The notes beneath the pieces were generated by a model that saw only the letters and a list, made by a program, of their open reading frames with translations, did no database searches and had not been told where the DNA came from. A program made the position numbers and the translations under genes. From contig DATFFO010000267.1 of the NCBI GenBank assembly GCA_035250025.1, positions 1-6,047 of the forward strand: a DNA stretch of 6,047 nucleotides, given 5' to 3'. Within the stretch, counting starts at the first letter, position 1. Every line of letters starts with the position of its first letter. Shown here one piece after another: positions 1 to 5,532 of the stretch. This DNA is from DATFFO01 sp035250025. Lineage in GTDB: Bacteria > Actinomycetota > Acidimicrobiia > Spongiisociales > ZC4RG35.

Positions 1-319
1 CGTGGGTGCTGGCCGGCAGTGGGTCAGAGAAGAACTCGTTCCTGACTCCGTTGATCTTCTGGCGGTTGGCCATGTCCGTCGAGAAGACGCGCAGGTGCAC
101 GACATCTGTCAGCTCGGCGTCGGCAGCCTTCAGGATCGCCCTGAGGTTCTCCAGGATCTGGCGCGTCTGGACAGCGGCGTCGCCGACCCCGACAGTCTGG
201 CGGTCCCTGTCCACCGGGACGATGCCGGAGCAGACGACGAGTTCGCCGTCCGTCAGACGGAAGGCGGGCGTGAAGACGCCCATCACGGGGACGTCCGGCG
301 TGGAAACAGCAGTCTTCAT
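1..319 (-). CDS. RidA/YjgF-family (Rid) protein, partial (C-terminus beyond window)
   Basis: Second of two tandem Rid-family genes and last visible gene of the transporter operon. The 106 visible residues begin MKTAVSTPDVPVMG and show the Rid fold pattern: an early strand around LVVCSGIVPVD (residues 27-37), the helix QTRQILENLRAILKAA (51-66), then TDVVHLRVFSTDM (71-83) and the FFSDPLPAS segment. Rid proteins form trimers with active sites at subunit interfaces; classical RidA hydrolyses reactive enamine/imine intermediates. In RidA the PA of this segment is followed by the substrate-binding Arg (Arg105 in E. coli); here it is Ser104, so classical deaminase activity is doubtful. The ATG at 319 lies 2 nt beyond the TGA of the upstream Rid gene, implying translational coupling; a G-rich tract (AGGGGGG) is the only possible ribosome site. 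The frame is open at position 1, with perhaps 20-25 residues missing. Family assignment is firm, function is not. Confidence 0.9.
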   Translation of the reverse strand, partial: MKTAVSTPDVPVMGVFTPAFRLTDGELVVCSGIVPVDRDRQTVGVGDAAVQTRQILENLRAILKAADAELTDVVHLRVFSTDMANRQKINGVRNEFFSDPLPASTH

Positions 320-321
320 GA

Positions 322-765
322 TCAACCCCCCTGGCGGTCGATCACGGCCACGGCGCGCAGCTCCAGGACCAGTCGCGGATCTGTCGCCAGGCGGACAACG
401 GCCACGGATGTGGTGGCGGGCCGGTGGTCACCGAAGTAGGGGGCCATCGCCGCTCCGATAGCCTTCTGGTTCTTCTCGAGGTCTACGGCGAACCGGGTCA
501 TCTCGACGACGTCGGTGATGTCCCCGCCCAGCTCGCGCAGGATGGCGAGCACGTTCTCCATCGCCGCTGCCGCCTGCAGGCCGGGGTCGTCGGGGATGTC
601 GTCGAACTCCGACGGCACGTGCGGATGGCTGTGATAAATCGGCGCGGCGGTGACGCCGGCGAGGTAATAGGTGATGCCCCGCTTCACGCCTACCGCGGCC
701 GAGTACGGCATGTTGAACCGCTCCGCTCCGTCTCCGATGTCCCTGAACTCCAGGTGGTCTTTCAC
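322..765 (-). CDS. RidA/YjgF-family (Rid) protein lacking the canonical Arg
   Basis: A 147-residue Rid-family protein, longer than the usual 125-130. The GTG start at 765 is supported by AGAAGGAG 6 nt upstream. Recognisable parts are the strand ITYYLAGV (31-38), the helix QAAAAMENVLAILRELG (64-80), DVVEMTRFAVDL (85-96) and the C-terminal signature PATTSVAVVRL (116-126) ending in LELRAVAV (134-141). Classical RidA has P-A-R-S at the signature start, with Arg binding the substrate carboxylate; here it is P-A-T-T (Thr118). This resembles the Rid4-Rid7 subgroups, which lack that Arg and deaminase activity. Residues 41-62 form a polar insert with H-S-H-P-H (45-49) and an acidic run, which accounts for the extra length. 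It follows the permease by 46 nt and precedes the second Rid gene by 2 nt, so it belongs to the transporter operon and probably acts in the cytoplasm on a metabolite of the imported compound (inference). Confidence 0.92.
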   Translation of the reverse strand: MKDHLEFRDIGDGAERFNMPYSAAVGVKRGITYYLAGVTAAPIYHSHPHVPSEFDDIPDDPGLQAAAAMENVLAILRELGGDITDVVEMTRFAVDLEKNQKAIGAAMAPYFGDHRPATTSVAVVRLATDPRLVLELRAVAVIDRQGG

Positions 766-811
766 GATGTCTCCTTCTCTCGGGTTGACCGCGAAGCGTT
801 CGCCTGCCCGA

Positions 812-1657
812 TCAACGACTACTCACGTCCCAGGGGGCGATCATCTTCTTCGCCAGCTGAACGGTGCTCATGAGGGCCTGGGCGATGATCACGATGATGA
901 TGACGAGCGCCAGGGCCCGGGCCAGATCGAAGTTGTACGCCGCGTTCGACAGCAAGAGGCCCAGACCCTTGAAGCTGCCGATGAACTCACCCACCAGGGC
1001 TCCGGCGATCGCCCCGGCCACGGCGATCTGGAGGCCGACGAAGATGTAGGGCAGCAGCGACGGAAGGACGATCTTGCGGACCACCTCCGTGCGCGAGCCG
1101 CCGTAGACCTTGGCGACCTGGACCAGAAGGGTGGGCACGCTCTTCATCCCGTGCATCGTGTTGATGAGGATCGGGAACGTCGCCATGGTGAAGACCACGG
1201 CGATCTTCGAGGCACCGCCCAGACCGAAAGCGATCACGAAGATCGGAGCGAGGGCGATCCTCGGCACGGCGTACACGGCCCACATCGGCGGCGCGAACAG
1301 CATCTCGGCCAGGTCCGAGCTGCCCATGACGATGCCGACCGGTATGGCGACGACGACAGCCAGGAGGAAGCCGAGGAGGAAGTTCTGGAGCGTGAACAAG
1401 GTGTGCTCCGGCAGAGTCCCGGCCGTCCACAACTCGACGAGCGCCTGCCAGACGTCCGTCGGCGACGGGAGATAGGCGGGCGGCAGCACCTCCAACGCCG
1501 CCAGGAGTTGCCAGACGCCCAAGAGCAGAACGGCTTCGACGAGCACTCCGACGCGCCACCTGAGGCGACTCCACTGGCCGGCGCCGAGCGGTCGGGCCCG
1601 GGAAGTCTCGCGGGGCGAGTCGCCGGGCGTGATGACGGCCGTCTCGGGTGTGGTCAC
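812..1657 (-). CDS. ABC transporter permease (NitT/TauT/SsuC-like), second permease
   Basis: Integral membrane subunit of the importer, 281 residues. A hydrophilic N-terminus of about 35 residues precedes a first hydrophobic segment (36-56), with further segments near 91-112, 128-147, 150-167, 205-225 and 247-266, the six-helix BPD_transp_1 pattern. The cytoplasmic coupling loop that docks on the ATPase (EAA loop) lies at about 181-200: VAKVYGGSRTEVVRKIVLP, with the conserved Gly and the terminal I-x-LP but a degenerate E-A-A start. The 128-140 region YAVPRIALAPIF and the tail APWD are typical of NitT/TauT permeases. The GTG start at 1657 is chosen because TTAGGAGGGGCG places a strong ribosome site, overlapping the upstream permease stop, right before it; an open frame runs further upstream but has no such support. 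The 8-nt gap to the other permease implies co-translation. It probably pairs with that permease as a heterodimer. Substrate unknown. Confidence 0.93.
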   Translation of the reverse strand: MTTPETAVITPGDSPRETSRARPLGAGQWSRLRWRVGVLVEAVLLLGVWQLLAALEVLPPAYLPSPTDVWQALVELWTAGTLPEHTLFTLQNFLLGFLLAVVVAIPVGIVMGSSDLAEMLFAPPMWAVYAVPRIALAPIFVIAFGLGGASKIAVVFTMATFPILINTMHGMKSVPTLLVQVAKVYGGSRTEVVRKIVLPSLLPYIFVGLQIAVAGAIAGALVGEFIGSFKGLGLLLSNAAYNFDLARALALVIIIVIIAQALMSTVQLAKKMIAPWDVSSR

Positions 1658-1665
1658 CGCCCCTC

Positions 1666-2472
1666 CTAACCCGCGCCGTTCGACTCGAAGTACCACGGTG
1701 CAGACCGCCTTCCGATCCACAGCAGGATCTGGCTCATGAGGGTGGTGAAGAGAACCGAGATGAGCAGGATGGCGAAGGTCGCGCCGACCTGGAACTGGGC
1801 GGTCTTGAGGGCGATCAGGGCACCCAAACCCTTGGTGGCGCCGGTGATCTCGCCCACCAGCAAACCGATGTTGGCGATCACGACCCCGTGGCGCAGCCCG
1901 ACCACGATGAAAGGAAAAGTGGCCGGCACTATCACGGCGCGGTACACCGACAGCCCGCGGAAGCCGAAGACCCGCACGCAGTCGATCGTGGCGCGATCTA
2001 CGTCGCGGGCCCCTGCAGCCGTGTTGAAGAGGATGGGGAACACGGCGGCGGTGAAGACGAGGAAGATGACGGCCGCCGTCCCGAACCCGAACCACACCGT
2101 GAAGAGCGGCTGGAAGGCAACCCACGGTGCGGCGTAGATGAGCCAGATGACGGGGCCAGCGAGCCGTTCAAACGGGATCCAGCGCCCCAAGAGGAACCCC
2201 GAGATCACGCCGACGACCACCGCAGCCAGAAAGCCGACGACCCACTCGTAGGCGCTCGTGGCGAGATGCGGAAAGATCTCGCCCGACACGACGAGATCTC
2301 TCAGACCGCTGAAGATCTCGCTCGGCGGCGGAGCGAACAAGGGGTTGATCAGCTCGAGGCGCCCGACCACCAGCTCCCAGAGGAGACCGAGCACGACGAA
2401 CTCGGCCAGGACCAGCGCCGTTCGTTGCCCCGGCGACAGGCGCCGCCACCACGGAATCCGGCGCGTCCCCAC
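1666..2472 (-). CDS. ABC transporter permease (NitT/TauT/SsuC-like), first permease
   Basis: Integral membrane subunit, 268 residues from the GTG at 2472. Hydrophobic segments lie near 19-37, 77-97, 107-128, 131-150, 186-206 and 231-253. The coupling (EAA-type) loop is at about 164-183, DCVRVFGFRGLSVYRAVIVP, keeping the central Gly and final VP but not the EAA residues. PLFTVWFGFG (122-131) and the tail SAPWYFES are typical of NitT/TauT permeases. It differs clearly from the next permease, so the membrane domain is probably a heterodimer. The start is uncertain: the only strong ribosome site, GGGAGGAGCG, lies 29 nt upstream of this GTG and directly precedes an in-frame CTG at 2499, which would add 9 residues (starting MTAADRVET if CTG initiates). 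It is separated from the binding-protein gene by 115 nt containing a 30-bp palindrome, and its stop overlaps the next gene's ribosome site. Substrate unknown. Confidence 0.92.
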   Translation of the reverse strand: MGTRRIPWWRRLSPGQRTALVLAEFVVLGLLWELVVGRLELINPLFAPPPSEIFSGLRDLVVSGEIFPHLATSAYEWVVGFLAAVVVGVISGFLLGRWIPFERLAGPVIWLIYAAPWVAFQPLFTVWFGFGTAAVIFLVFTAAVFPILFNTAAGARDVDRATIDCVRVFGFRGLSVYRAVIVPATFPFIVVGLRHGVVIANIGLLVGEITGATKGLGALIALKTAQFQVGATFAILLISVLFTTLMSQILLWIGRRSAPWYFESNGAG

Positions 2473-2498
2473 CGTCTCGACCCGGTCGGCGGCGGTCA

Positions 2499-2511
2499 GC
2501 GCTCCTCCCGG
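2499..2511 (-). promoter_or_regulatory. Strong ribosome binding site before an in-frame CTG
   Basis: On the minus strand CGGGAGGAGCG runs straight into CTG at 2499, in frame with the first permease. The annotated GTG at 2472 has no comparable Shine-Dalgarno sequence. The site therefore either serves a rare CTG start or acts from an unusually long distance. The motif is visible directly; its use is inferred. Confidence 0.5.
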
Positions 2512-2533
2512 TCGTCGTCGGTCGGGGAAGGTC

Positions 2534-2563
2534 GGTTGGGGCCGGTGATCACCGGCCCCAACC
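2534..2563. repeat. Perfect 30-bp palindrome between binding-protein and permease genes
   Basis: The 15-base arm GGTTGGGGCCGGTGA is followed immediately by its exact reverse complement, so all 15 pairs match. In the minus-strand transcript it would fold into a very stable GC-rich hairpin with a small loop at UGAUCA, 24 nt after the binding-protein stop. A second possible pairing extends the base, since GGAAGG (2526-2531) can pair with CCTTCC (2562-2567). No U-run follows in the direction of transcription, so it does not look like a classical terminator. Known ABC-importer operons often carry such hairpins after the binding-protein gene; they stabilise the upstream mRNA or partly stop transcription so that binding protein exceeds permease. 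That role is inferred here. A dimeric regulator site is an alternative. Confidence 0.8.
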
Positions 2564-2587
2564 TTCCATGTCGTCCGAGCGACTCTC

Positions 2588-3661
2588 TCAACCTTCGGCG
2601 TCCTCGAGACCGAGGTTCGGGTCTGGTGGAACCGACGGCGGCTCGTTGTCCAGGCCCATTGACTCCTGGGCGGCCTTCAAGCCATCGAGGAGCGAAAAGT
2701 CGGCGAAGTCGGGGCTCCCCGGCACCTGCTGGACCTCGAGCTGGCGGTTCGCCTCCTCGACGCTGACGTAGAGGTTCTCGCAGAACAGGTAGGGCCCCGA
2801 GGCGTAGTCGCGCTCGGCCTGCTCCACGGGATAGTCCTGGGTCCGGGCCATCTCGAGGAACTCGTCCTTGTTGTCGAGGTCCGAGTACCAGGCCACGCTC
2901 TTCAGCATCCCCCGCACGAAGCGTTCGACCGTCTCGGGATTCTCCTCGACGAACGACCTCTTGGCGACCATGACCTCGTTGGGCCACGAGATCAACTCGT
3001 TCACGACGACGTTTACCCCGTGCTCCTCGAGGACTGGAAGGTCCTCGCGATAGAAGGGTGTCACGGCGATAGCACCCGTCGTCCATTGCTCGACCCAGGC
3101 GAGGTTGTCGCCCGAGATCTGGACGTACTCGACGTCGACGGTCGACATGTCCCAGCCGGCGTCGGCCATCAAAGACAGGCGGTAGTCGACCACCGGGTCA
3201 CCGGGCACGCCGTTGAGGAACACGTTCTCACCGGCGAGGTCCTCCACCGAGTCCATGTCGGGCTGGACGCCGATCATGTACGGCTCAACGCAGCGGAACC
3301 CGGCGAAAGCCACCAGGTCGATGTCCTCGGCCACGGCCTGGGCCGTGTAGGGGACTTCGAGCACGGCGACCTGGGCGCTGTCGCCGACCAGGGCCGGACG
3401 GGGATCGTCTGAGATCGCCACCTCGACCTCGAGCCCCTCCTCGGCGAAGAAGCCCTTGCCGGTCCCGATGATGAACGGGCCGTTGGAACCGGCGTCTCGC
3501 GAAGCCGTGATCACCGTCAACGAATCGAGCTCGGGACCGCCCTCGCCGCCCGTAGTTGCCGTGCCGCCGGGCTCGATGGTGTCCGCACCACCGCCGCCGT
3601 CACCGCATGCCGCCACCACGACAAGACATGTGACCCCTAGTAGCAGGATCTTGCTTCGCAT
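2588..3661 (-). CDS. ABC transporter substrate-binding lipoprotein (NMT1/THI5-like, SsuA/TauA-like)
   Basis: Extracytoplasmic binding protein, 357 residues, that captures the substrate and delivers it to the two permeases. MRSK and a hydrophobic stretch (5-18) end in the lipobox VAAC with Cys19 as the lipidated residue. A Gly/Asp/Thr-rich linker follows to about 45, as in Gram-positive lipoproteins. The mature domain opens with LTVITASRDAGSNGPFIIG and GKGFFAEEGLEVEV (68-81), the hallmark of the NMT1/THI5-like and NitT/TauT families; later landmarks are DLVAFAGF (115-122), DLAGENVFLNGVPG (141-154) and the helix ETVERFVRGML (243-253). Cys124 and Cys294 are the only mature cysteines besides Cys19 and could form a disulfide. 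The ATG at 3661 is preferred over the longer open frame because it gives a complete lipoprotein signal and has GAGGT 6 nt upstream. It lies 43 nt after the ATPase stop. Family members bind nitrate, sulfonates, taurine, pyrimidine precursors or riboflavin; no ligand can be assigned. Confidence 0.94.
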   Translation of the reverse strand: MRSKILLLGVTCLVVVAACGDGGGGADTIEPGGTATTGGEGGPELDSLTVITASRDAGSNGPFIIGTGKGFFAEEGLEVEVAISDDPRPALVGDSAQVAVLEVPYTAQAVAEDIDLVAFAGFRCVEPYMIGVQPDMDSVEDLAGENVFLNGVPGDPVVDYRLSLMADAGWDMSTVDVEYVQISGDNLAWVEQWTTGAIAVTPFYREDLPVLEEHGVNVVVNELISWPNEVMVAKRSFVEENPETVERFVRGMLKSVAWYSDLDNKDEFLEMARTQDYPVEQAERDYASGPYLFCENLYVSVEEANRQLEVQQVPGSPDFADFSLLDGLKAAQESMGLDNEPPSVPPDPNLGLEDAEG

Positions 3662-3704
3662 TTCTACCTCGCTCTCTCTTCCGTTGCTCACTTGCCCAAG
3701 AGGC

Positions 3705-4517
3705 CTAGGTCCCATCGTTGGCCGACCGGCCAGGCGCTGGTTCGTCCGTGGATCCGTCGAGCCCGCCCACCAGGAGCTGCCACAGCTGCTCGCGCAACTC
3801 GATGTACTCCGGGCGTGCCCGGGCGTCGTAGCTGTACCGGGGTCGCGGAAGCTCCACCTGGCCGACGAACTCGATTCTTCCCGGCCGCGGCGAGAACACG
3901 ACCACCCGATCGCCGAGAAGGATCGCCTCATCGATGCTGTGGGTGATGAAGATGACGGTCTTGCCGGTGTCGATAAGGATCCGCTCGATCTCCTGGCGCA
4001 TGACCTCGCGCGTCAGGGCGTCGACGGCGCCGAACGGCTCGTCCATGAGGAGGATCCTCGGGTCGGCGAGGATGGCCCGTGCCAACCCGACTCGTTGCTG
4101 CATGCCTCCGGAGAGTTCCCTCGGGTAGGCCGACTCGAACCCCTTCAGGCCCACCAGGTCGATCACCGGGGCGAGGTCCACGGCCGTGCCGGCGCGGCCG
4201 GAGCCCTTCATCTCCACGGAAAGCCGCACGTTCTCACTGACCGTCCTCCACGGGAGAAGGGCGTGCTGTTGGAACACCACGGCTCGATCGGGACCCGGTC
4301 GATCGATGCGGGCGCCGTCGAGTCGGACCTCGCCCGCCGTCGGATGGACCAACCCGGCGATGGCGTTGAGCAGGGTCGTCTTGCCGCACCCGCTGGGGCC
4401 GAGGATCGTCACGACCTCGCCCTCGCGGACCGACATGCTCACGTCATCCACGGCCAGGATGCTGAAGGGCGCATGAGACAGCGGGTACTCGATGCTCACG
4501 TGATCGATCTCGATCAT
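3705..4517 (-). CDS. ABC transporter ATP-binding protein (NitT/TauT/SsuB-like)
   Basis: Cytoplasmic ATPase that powers the importer, 270 residues from the ATG at 4517. All motifs are intact: Walker A GPSGCGKTT (40-48), Q-loop VFQQHALLPW (81-90), signature LSGGMQQR (135-142), Walker B ILLMDEPFGAVD (155-166) including catalytic Glu160 and the D-loop, and H-loop THS with His193. The C-terminus, with ELPRPR (222-227) and RPEYIELREQLWQLL (235-249), matches the NrtD/TauB/SsuB group. The start is not certain. Neither the ATG at 4517 nor the in-frame GTG at 4532 has a clear Shine-Dalgarno sequence; the GTG overlaps the stop of a possible leader ORF and would add MTSDT. An open frame back to a GTG at 4595 reads as non-conserved basic sequence, so I reject it. 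This is the first gene of the transporter operon. Confidence 0.95.
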   Translation of the reverse strand: MIEIDHVSIEYPLSHAPFSILAVDDVSMSVREGEVVTILGPSGCGKTTLLNAIAGLVHPTAGEVRLDGARIDRPGPDRAVVFQQHALLPWRTVSENVRLSVEMKGSGRAGTAVDLAPVIDLVGLKGFESAYPRELSGGMQQRVGLARAILADPRILLMDEPFGAVDALTREVMRQEIERILIDTGKTVIFITHSIDEAILLGDRVVVFSPRPGRIEFVGQVELPRPRYSYDARARPEYIELREQLWQLLVGGLDGSTDEPAPGRSANDGT

Positions 4518-4528
4518 CGTGTCGCTGG

Positions 4529-4606
4529 TCACAGGATGGGCCCGCCGCCGGTCAGAACACGATCGGAGCCCGGTTCCCGCCAGCCGATGTTCCACACCGT
4601 TCTCAC
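4529..4606 (-). CDS. Possible 25-codon leader ORF coupled to the ATPase gene
   Basis: A short frame starts at GTG 4606, preceded by GAGGAAGGGCG, the best ribosome site upstream of the ATPase gene, and reads MRTVWNIGWREPG at its start. Its TGA overlaps the in-frame ATPase GTG at 4532 (GTGA), a typical layout for translational coupling. The ATPase starts themselves have no good ribosome site, which makes coupling plausible. The peptide resembles no family I recognise and its start is not ATG, so it could be a chance frame. Confidence 0.35.
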   Translation of the reverse strand: MRTVWNIGWREPGSDRVLTGGGPIL

Positions 4607-4630
4607 CGCCCTTCCTCGCTGAGGGGAGCC

Positions 4631-4660
4631 ACCGTAACCACCCAGCAATCGTTCCTGCAA
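4631..4660 (-). promoter_or_regulatory. Weak candidate promoter for the transporter operon
   Basis: On the minus strand TTGCAG (4655-4660) is followed after 18 nt by TACGGT (4631-4636), fitting the actinobacterial TAnnnT -10 pattern but with a poor -35 box. Transcription would start near 4624, about 18 nt before the leader ORF and about 107 nt before the ATPase ATG. The -35 lies inside the inverted repeat at 4647-4666, the usual arrangement for repression. Position and context support it more than the match itself. Confidence 0.35.
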
Positions 4661-4666
4661 ACGATT
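4647..4666. promoter_or_regulatory. Inverted repeat AATCGTT-N6-AACGATT, candidate operator
   Basis: A perfect 7-bp inverted repeat with a 6-bp spacer, AT-richer than its surroundings, lies about 130 bp upstream of the ATPase ATG and overlaps the only promoter-like sequence there. Size and symmetry fit a dimeric helix-turn-helix repressor such as a TetR- or GntR-type regulator. A related half-site, GGAACGAT, recurs at 4743-4750. No regulator gene is in the window, so the binding protein is unknown. Confidence 0.5.
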
Positions 4667-4778
4667 CCAGAACCCGTGGCTGTGCCCGGAAATGGGAACG
4701 GGTGGCGACGTCAGGCGGAGGGGAGCGCCGTGATCAGACCCGGGAACGATGGGAAGTATTTGACGCGGGCTGGCCTCC

Positions 4779-4797
4779 GGGACCGAGGCCCGGTCCC
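4779..4797. repeat. Small hairpin GGGACC-N7-GGTCCC
   Basis: A 6-bp perfect inverted repeat with a 7-nt loop lies about 80 nt beyond the vapC stop in the transcription direction. No U-run follows. It could contribute to ending vapBC transcription, but in GC-rich DNA a stem this short can arise by chance. Confidence 0.3.
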
Positions 4798-4850
4798 CCG
4801 TACTGCACGCAACGGTGACCGCCAGGTCGTGGACACTTCCGCCCGCTGAC

Positions 4851-4876
4851 GAGAGTCACGGCCCGGCGGCCCTCTC
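4851..4876 (-). terminator. GC-rich hairpin just after vapC, possible terminator
   Basis: Starting 1 nt past the vapC TGA, the minus-strand sequence reads GAGAG-GGCC-gccg-GGCC-gtga-CTCTC. This forms a 9-pair stem interrupted by a 4-nt bulge. There is no U-tract after it, so it would be a non-canonical terminator of the kind proposed for actinobacteria. Position directly after the last gene of the toxin-antitoxin unit is the main support. Confidence 0.35.
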
Positions 4877-4877
4877 C

Positions 4878-5291
4878 TCAGCTGCCAGGAAGCAGGGAGA
4901 ACCGTCCCCCGCGAAGGGGTCGAACGACCTCAAAATGGCGATGATCGAGGGTGAGGATCCGGCGTGTGCTCATCCGGTCGGCCAGAACTACGAGCGAGGC
5001 ATCGGCAACCCCAATATCCTGGTCCTGGTAACGCGCTATCACCGATCGCGCTTCTCTCAGCTCATCGGCGCCGAATTGGTCCAGCGTCCAGGCACCGCCG
5101 GCCAGCTCGTCCAGCACGGACAGTTCGGCCTCGACGCCGTGAACGGTGGCGACCAGGTAGTCGAGTTCAGCCACGATGTAGGGCGACACGATCAGGGAGT
5201 CCTCGGTCGAATCGATAACGGTGGCCACCGCCTCGTGCCGCGGTTCAGCCTCGTTGAAGTACGCCAGGAGCCCCGAGGTGTCGACGATCAT
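4878..5291 (-). CDS. vapC: VapC-like PIN-domain ribonuclease toxin
   Basis: Toxin of a type II toxin-antitoxin pair, 137 residues, the normal size for VapC. PIN-domain toxins are Mg2+-dependent endoribonucleases that cleave tRNA or rRNA and slow growth when released from their antitoxin. The acidic active-site residues are in the expected places: Asp4 in MIVDTSGLLAYF, Glu42 in VAELDYLV, Asp97 in IGVADASLV, and Asp116 in ILTLDHRHF, which also carries the typical HRHF. It therefore looks intact and active. The ATG at 5291 overlaps the antitoxin stop by one base (TGATG); a GTG one codon earlier, at 5294, is an alternative. This overlap couples toxin translation to the antitoxin. Its cellular RNA target cannot be predicted. 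Family identity is certain; the gene symbol follows family and context. Confidence 0.93.
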   Translation of the reverse strand: MIVDTSGLLAYFNEAEPRHEAVATVIDSTEDSLIVSPYIVAELDYLVATVHGVEAELSVLDELAGGAWTLDQFGADELREARSVIARYQDQDIGVADASLVVLADRMSTRRILTLDHRHFEVVRPLRGGRFSLLPGS

Positions 5292-5500
5292 CACCTTTCG
5301 CCGAAACCCTCGAGCAACTCATCGGCACGGTCGGCGATCGGTTCACCGGCGAAGAGACGGCCGCGGGGCCGGGGGCGGGTTACTGCCTGGGCGATGGCGC
5401 GCCGAATGACTTCGGCCTCGGATTCACCGAGTCGTTTCGCTTCGCTCTCGACCGCCTTCTTGAGGTCATCGGGAAGGTATATGGTCGTCTTCTTGGGCAT
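5291..5500 (-). CDS. vapB: VapB-like ribbon-helix-helix antitoxin (CopG/Arc type)
   Basis: Antitoxin of the pair, 69 residues. KKTTIYLP (3-10) is the DNA-contacting beta strand of a ribbon-helix-helix domain, followed by helices DDLKKAVESEAKRLG (11-25) and SEAEVIRRAIAQAV (27-40). The C-terminal tail ends ADELLEGFGER (59-69); the LL-x-GFG motif is typical of VapB tails that enter and block the VapC active site. Such antitoxins dimerise, bind the operon's own operator and repress it together with the toxin. The start is the ATG at 5500 rather than the open frame back to 5563, because MPKKTTIYLP is the usual N-terminus and the extra 21 residues would run through the promoter and inverted repeats. 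There is no Shine-Dalgarno sequence, and a -10-like box sits 7 nt before the ATG, so translation is probably leaderless. Confidence 0.92.
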   Translation of the reverse strand: MPKKTTIYLPDDLKKAVESEAKRLGESEAEVIRRAIAQAVTRPRPRGRLFAGEPIADRADELLEGFGER

Positions 5501-5501
5501 G

Positions 5502-5513
5502 CCATATATGGTA
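5502..5513 (-). promoter_or_regulatory. vapBC promoter (-10 TACCAT) with overlapping CCATATATGG palindrome
   Basis: On the minus strand TACCAT (5508-5513) matches the TAnnnT -10 box. Seven bases separate it from the A of the vapB ATG, so the transcript would start at or next to the start codon. The perfect 10-bp palindrome CCATATATGG (5502-5511) overlaps this box and is a natural candidate operator for the antitoxin. No convincing -35 is visible. Confidence 0.55.
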
Positions 5514-5532
5514 CCACCGCTGGCACTCTGGC

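Noticed and set aside
3662..3931. N-terminal extension of the binding-protein frame to 3931
   Set aside because: It overlaps the ATPase gene, would bury the lipoprotein signal peptide internally, and a ribosome site exists at the 3661 ATG.
4533..4595. ATPase start at GTG 4595
   Set aside because: The added residues are basic and unlike family N-termini, AGGAAGG is 14 nt away, and that site fits the different-frame GTG at 4606 better.
671..4622. Long plus-strand open frames (671-1669, 1648-2766 and 3456-4622) opposite the transporter genes
   Set aside because: They mirror genes with clear family motifs on the minus strand, are rich in Arg, Asp, Gly and Pro as expected of antisense frames in GC-rich DNA, and show no recognisable domain.
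4607..4877. Remnant of the missing amidohydrolase C-terminus downstream of vapC
   Set aside because: Minus-strand frames here were read through; one stays open for about 95 codons down to 4529 but resembles no amidohydrolase C-terminus and has only the leader-ORF start.
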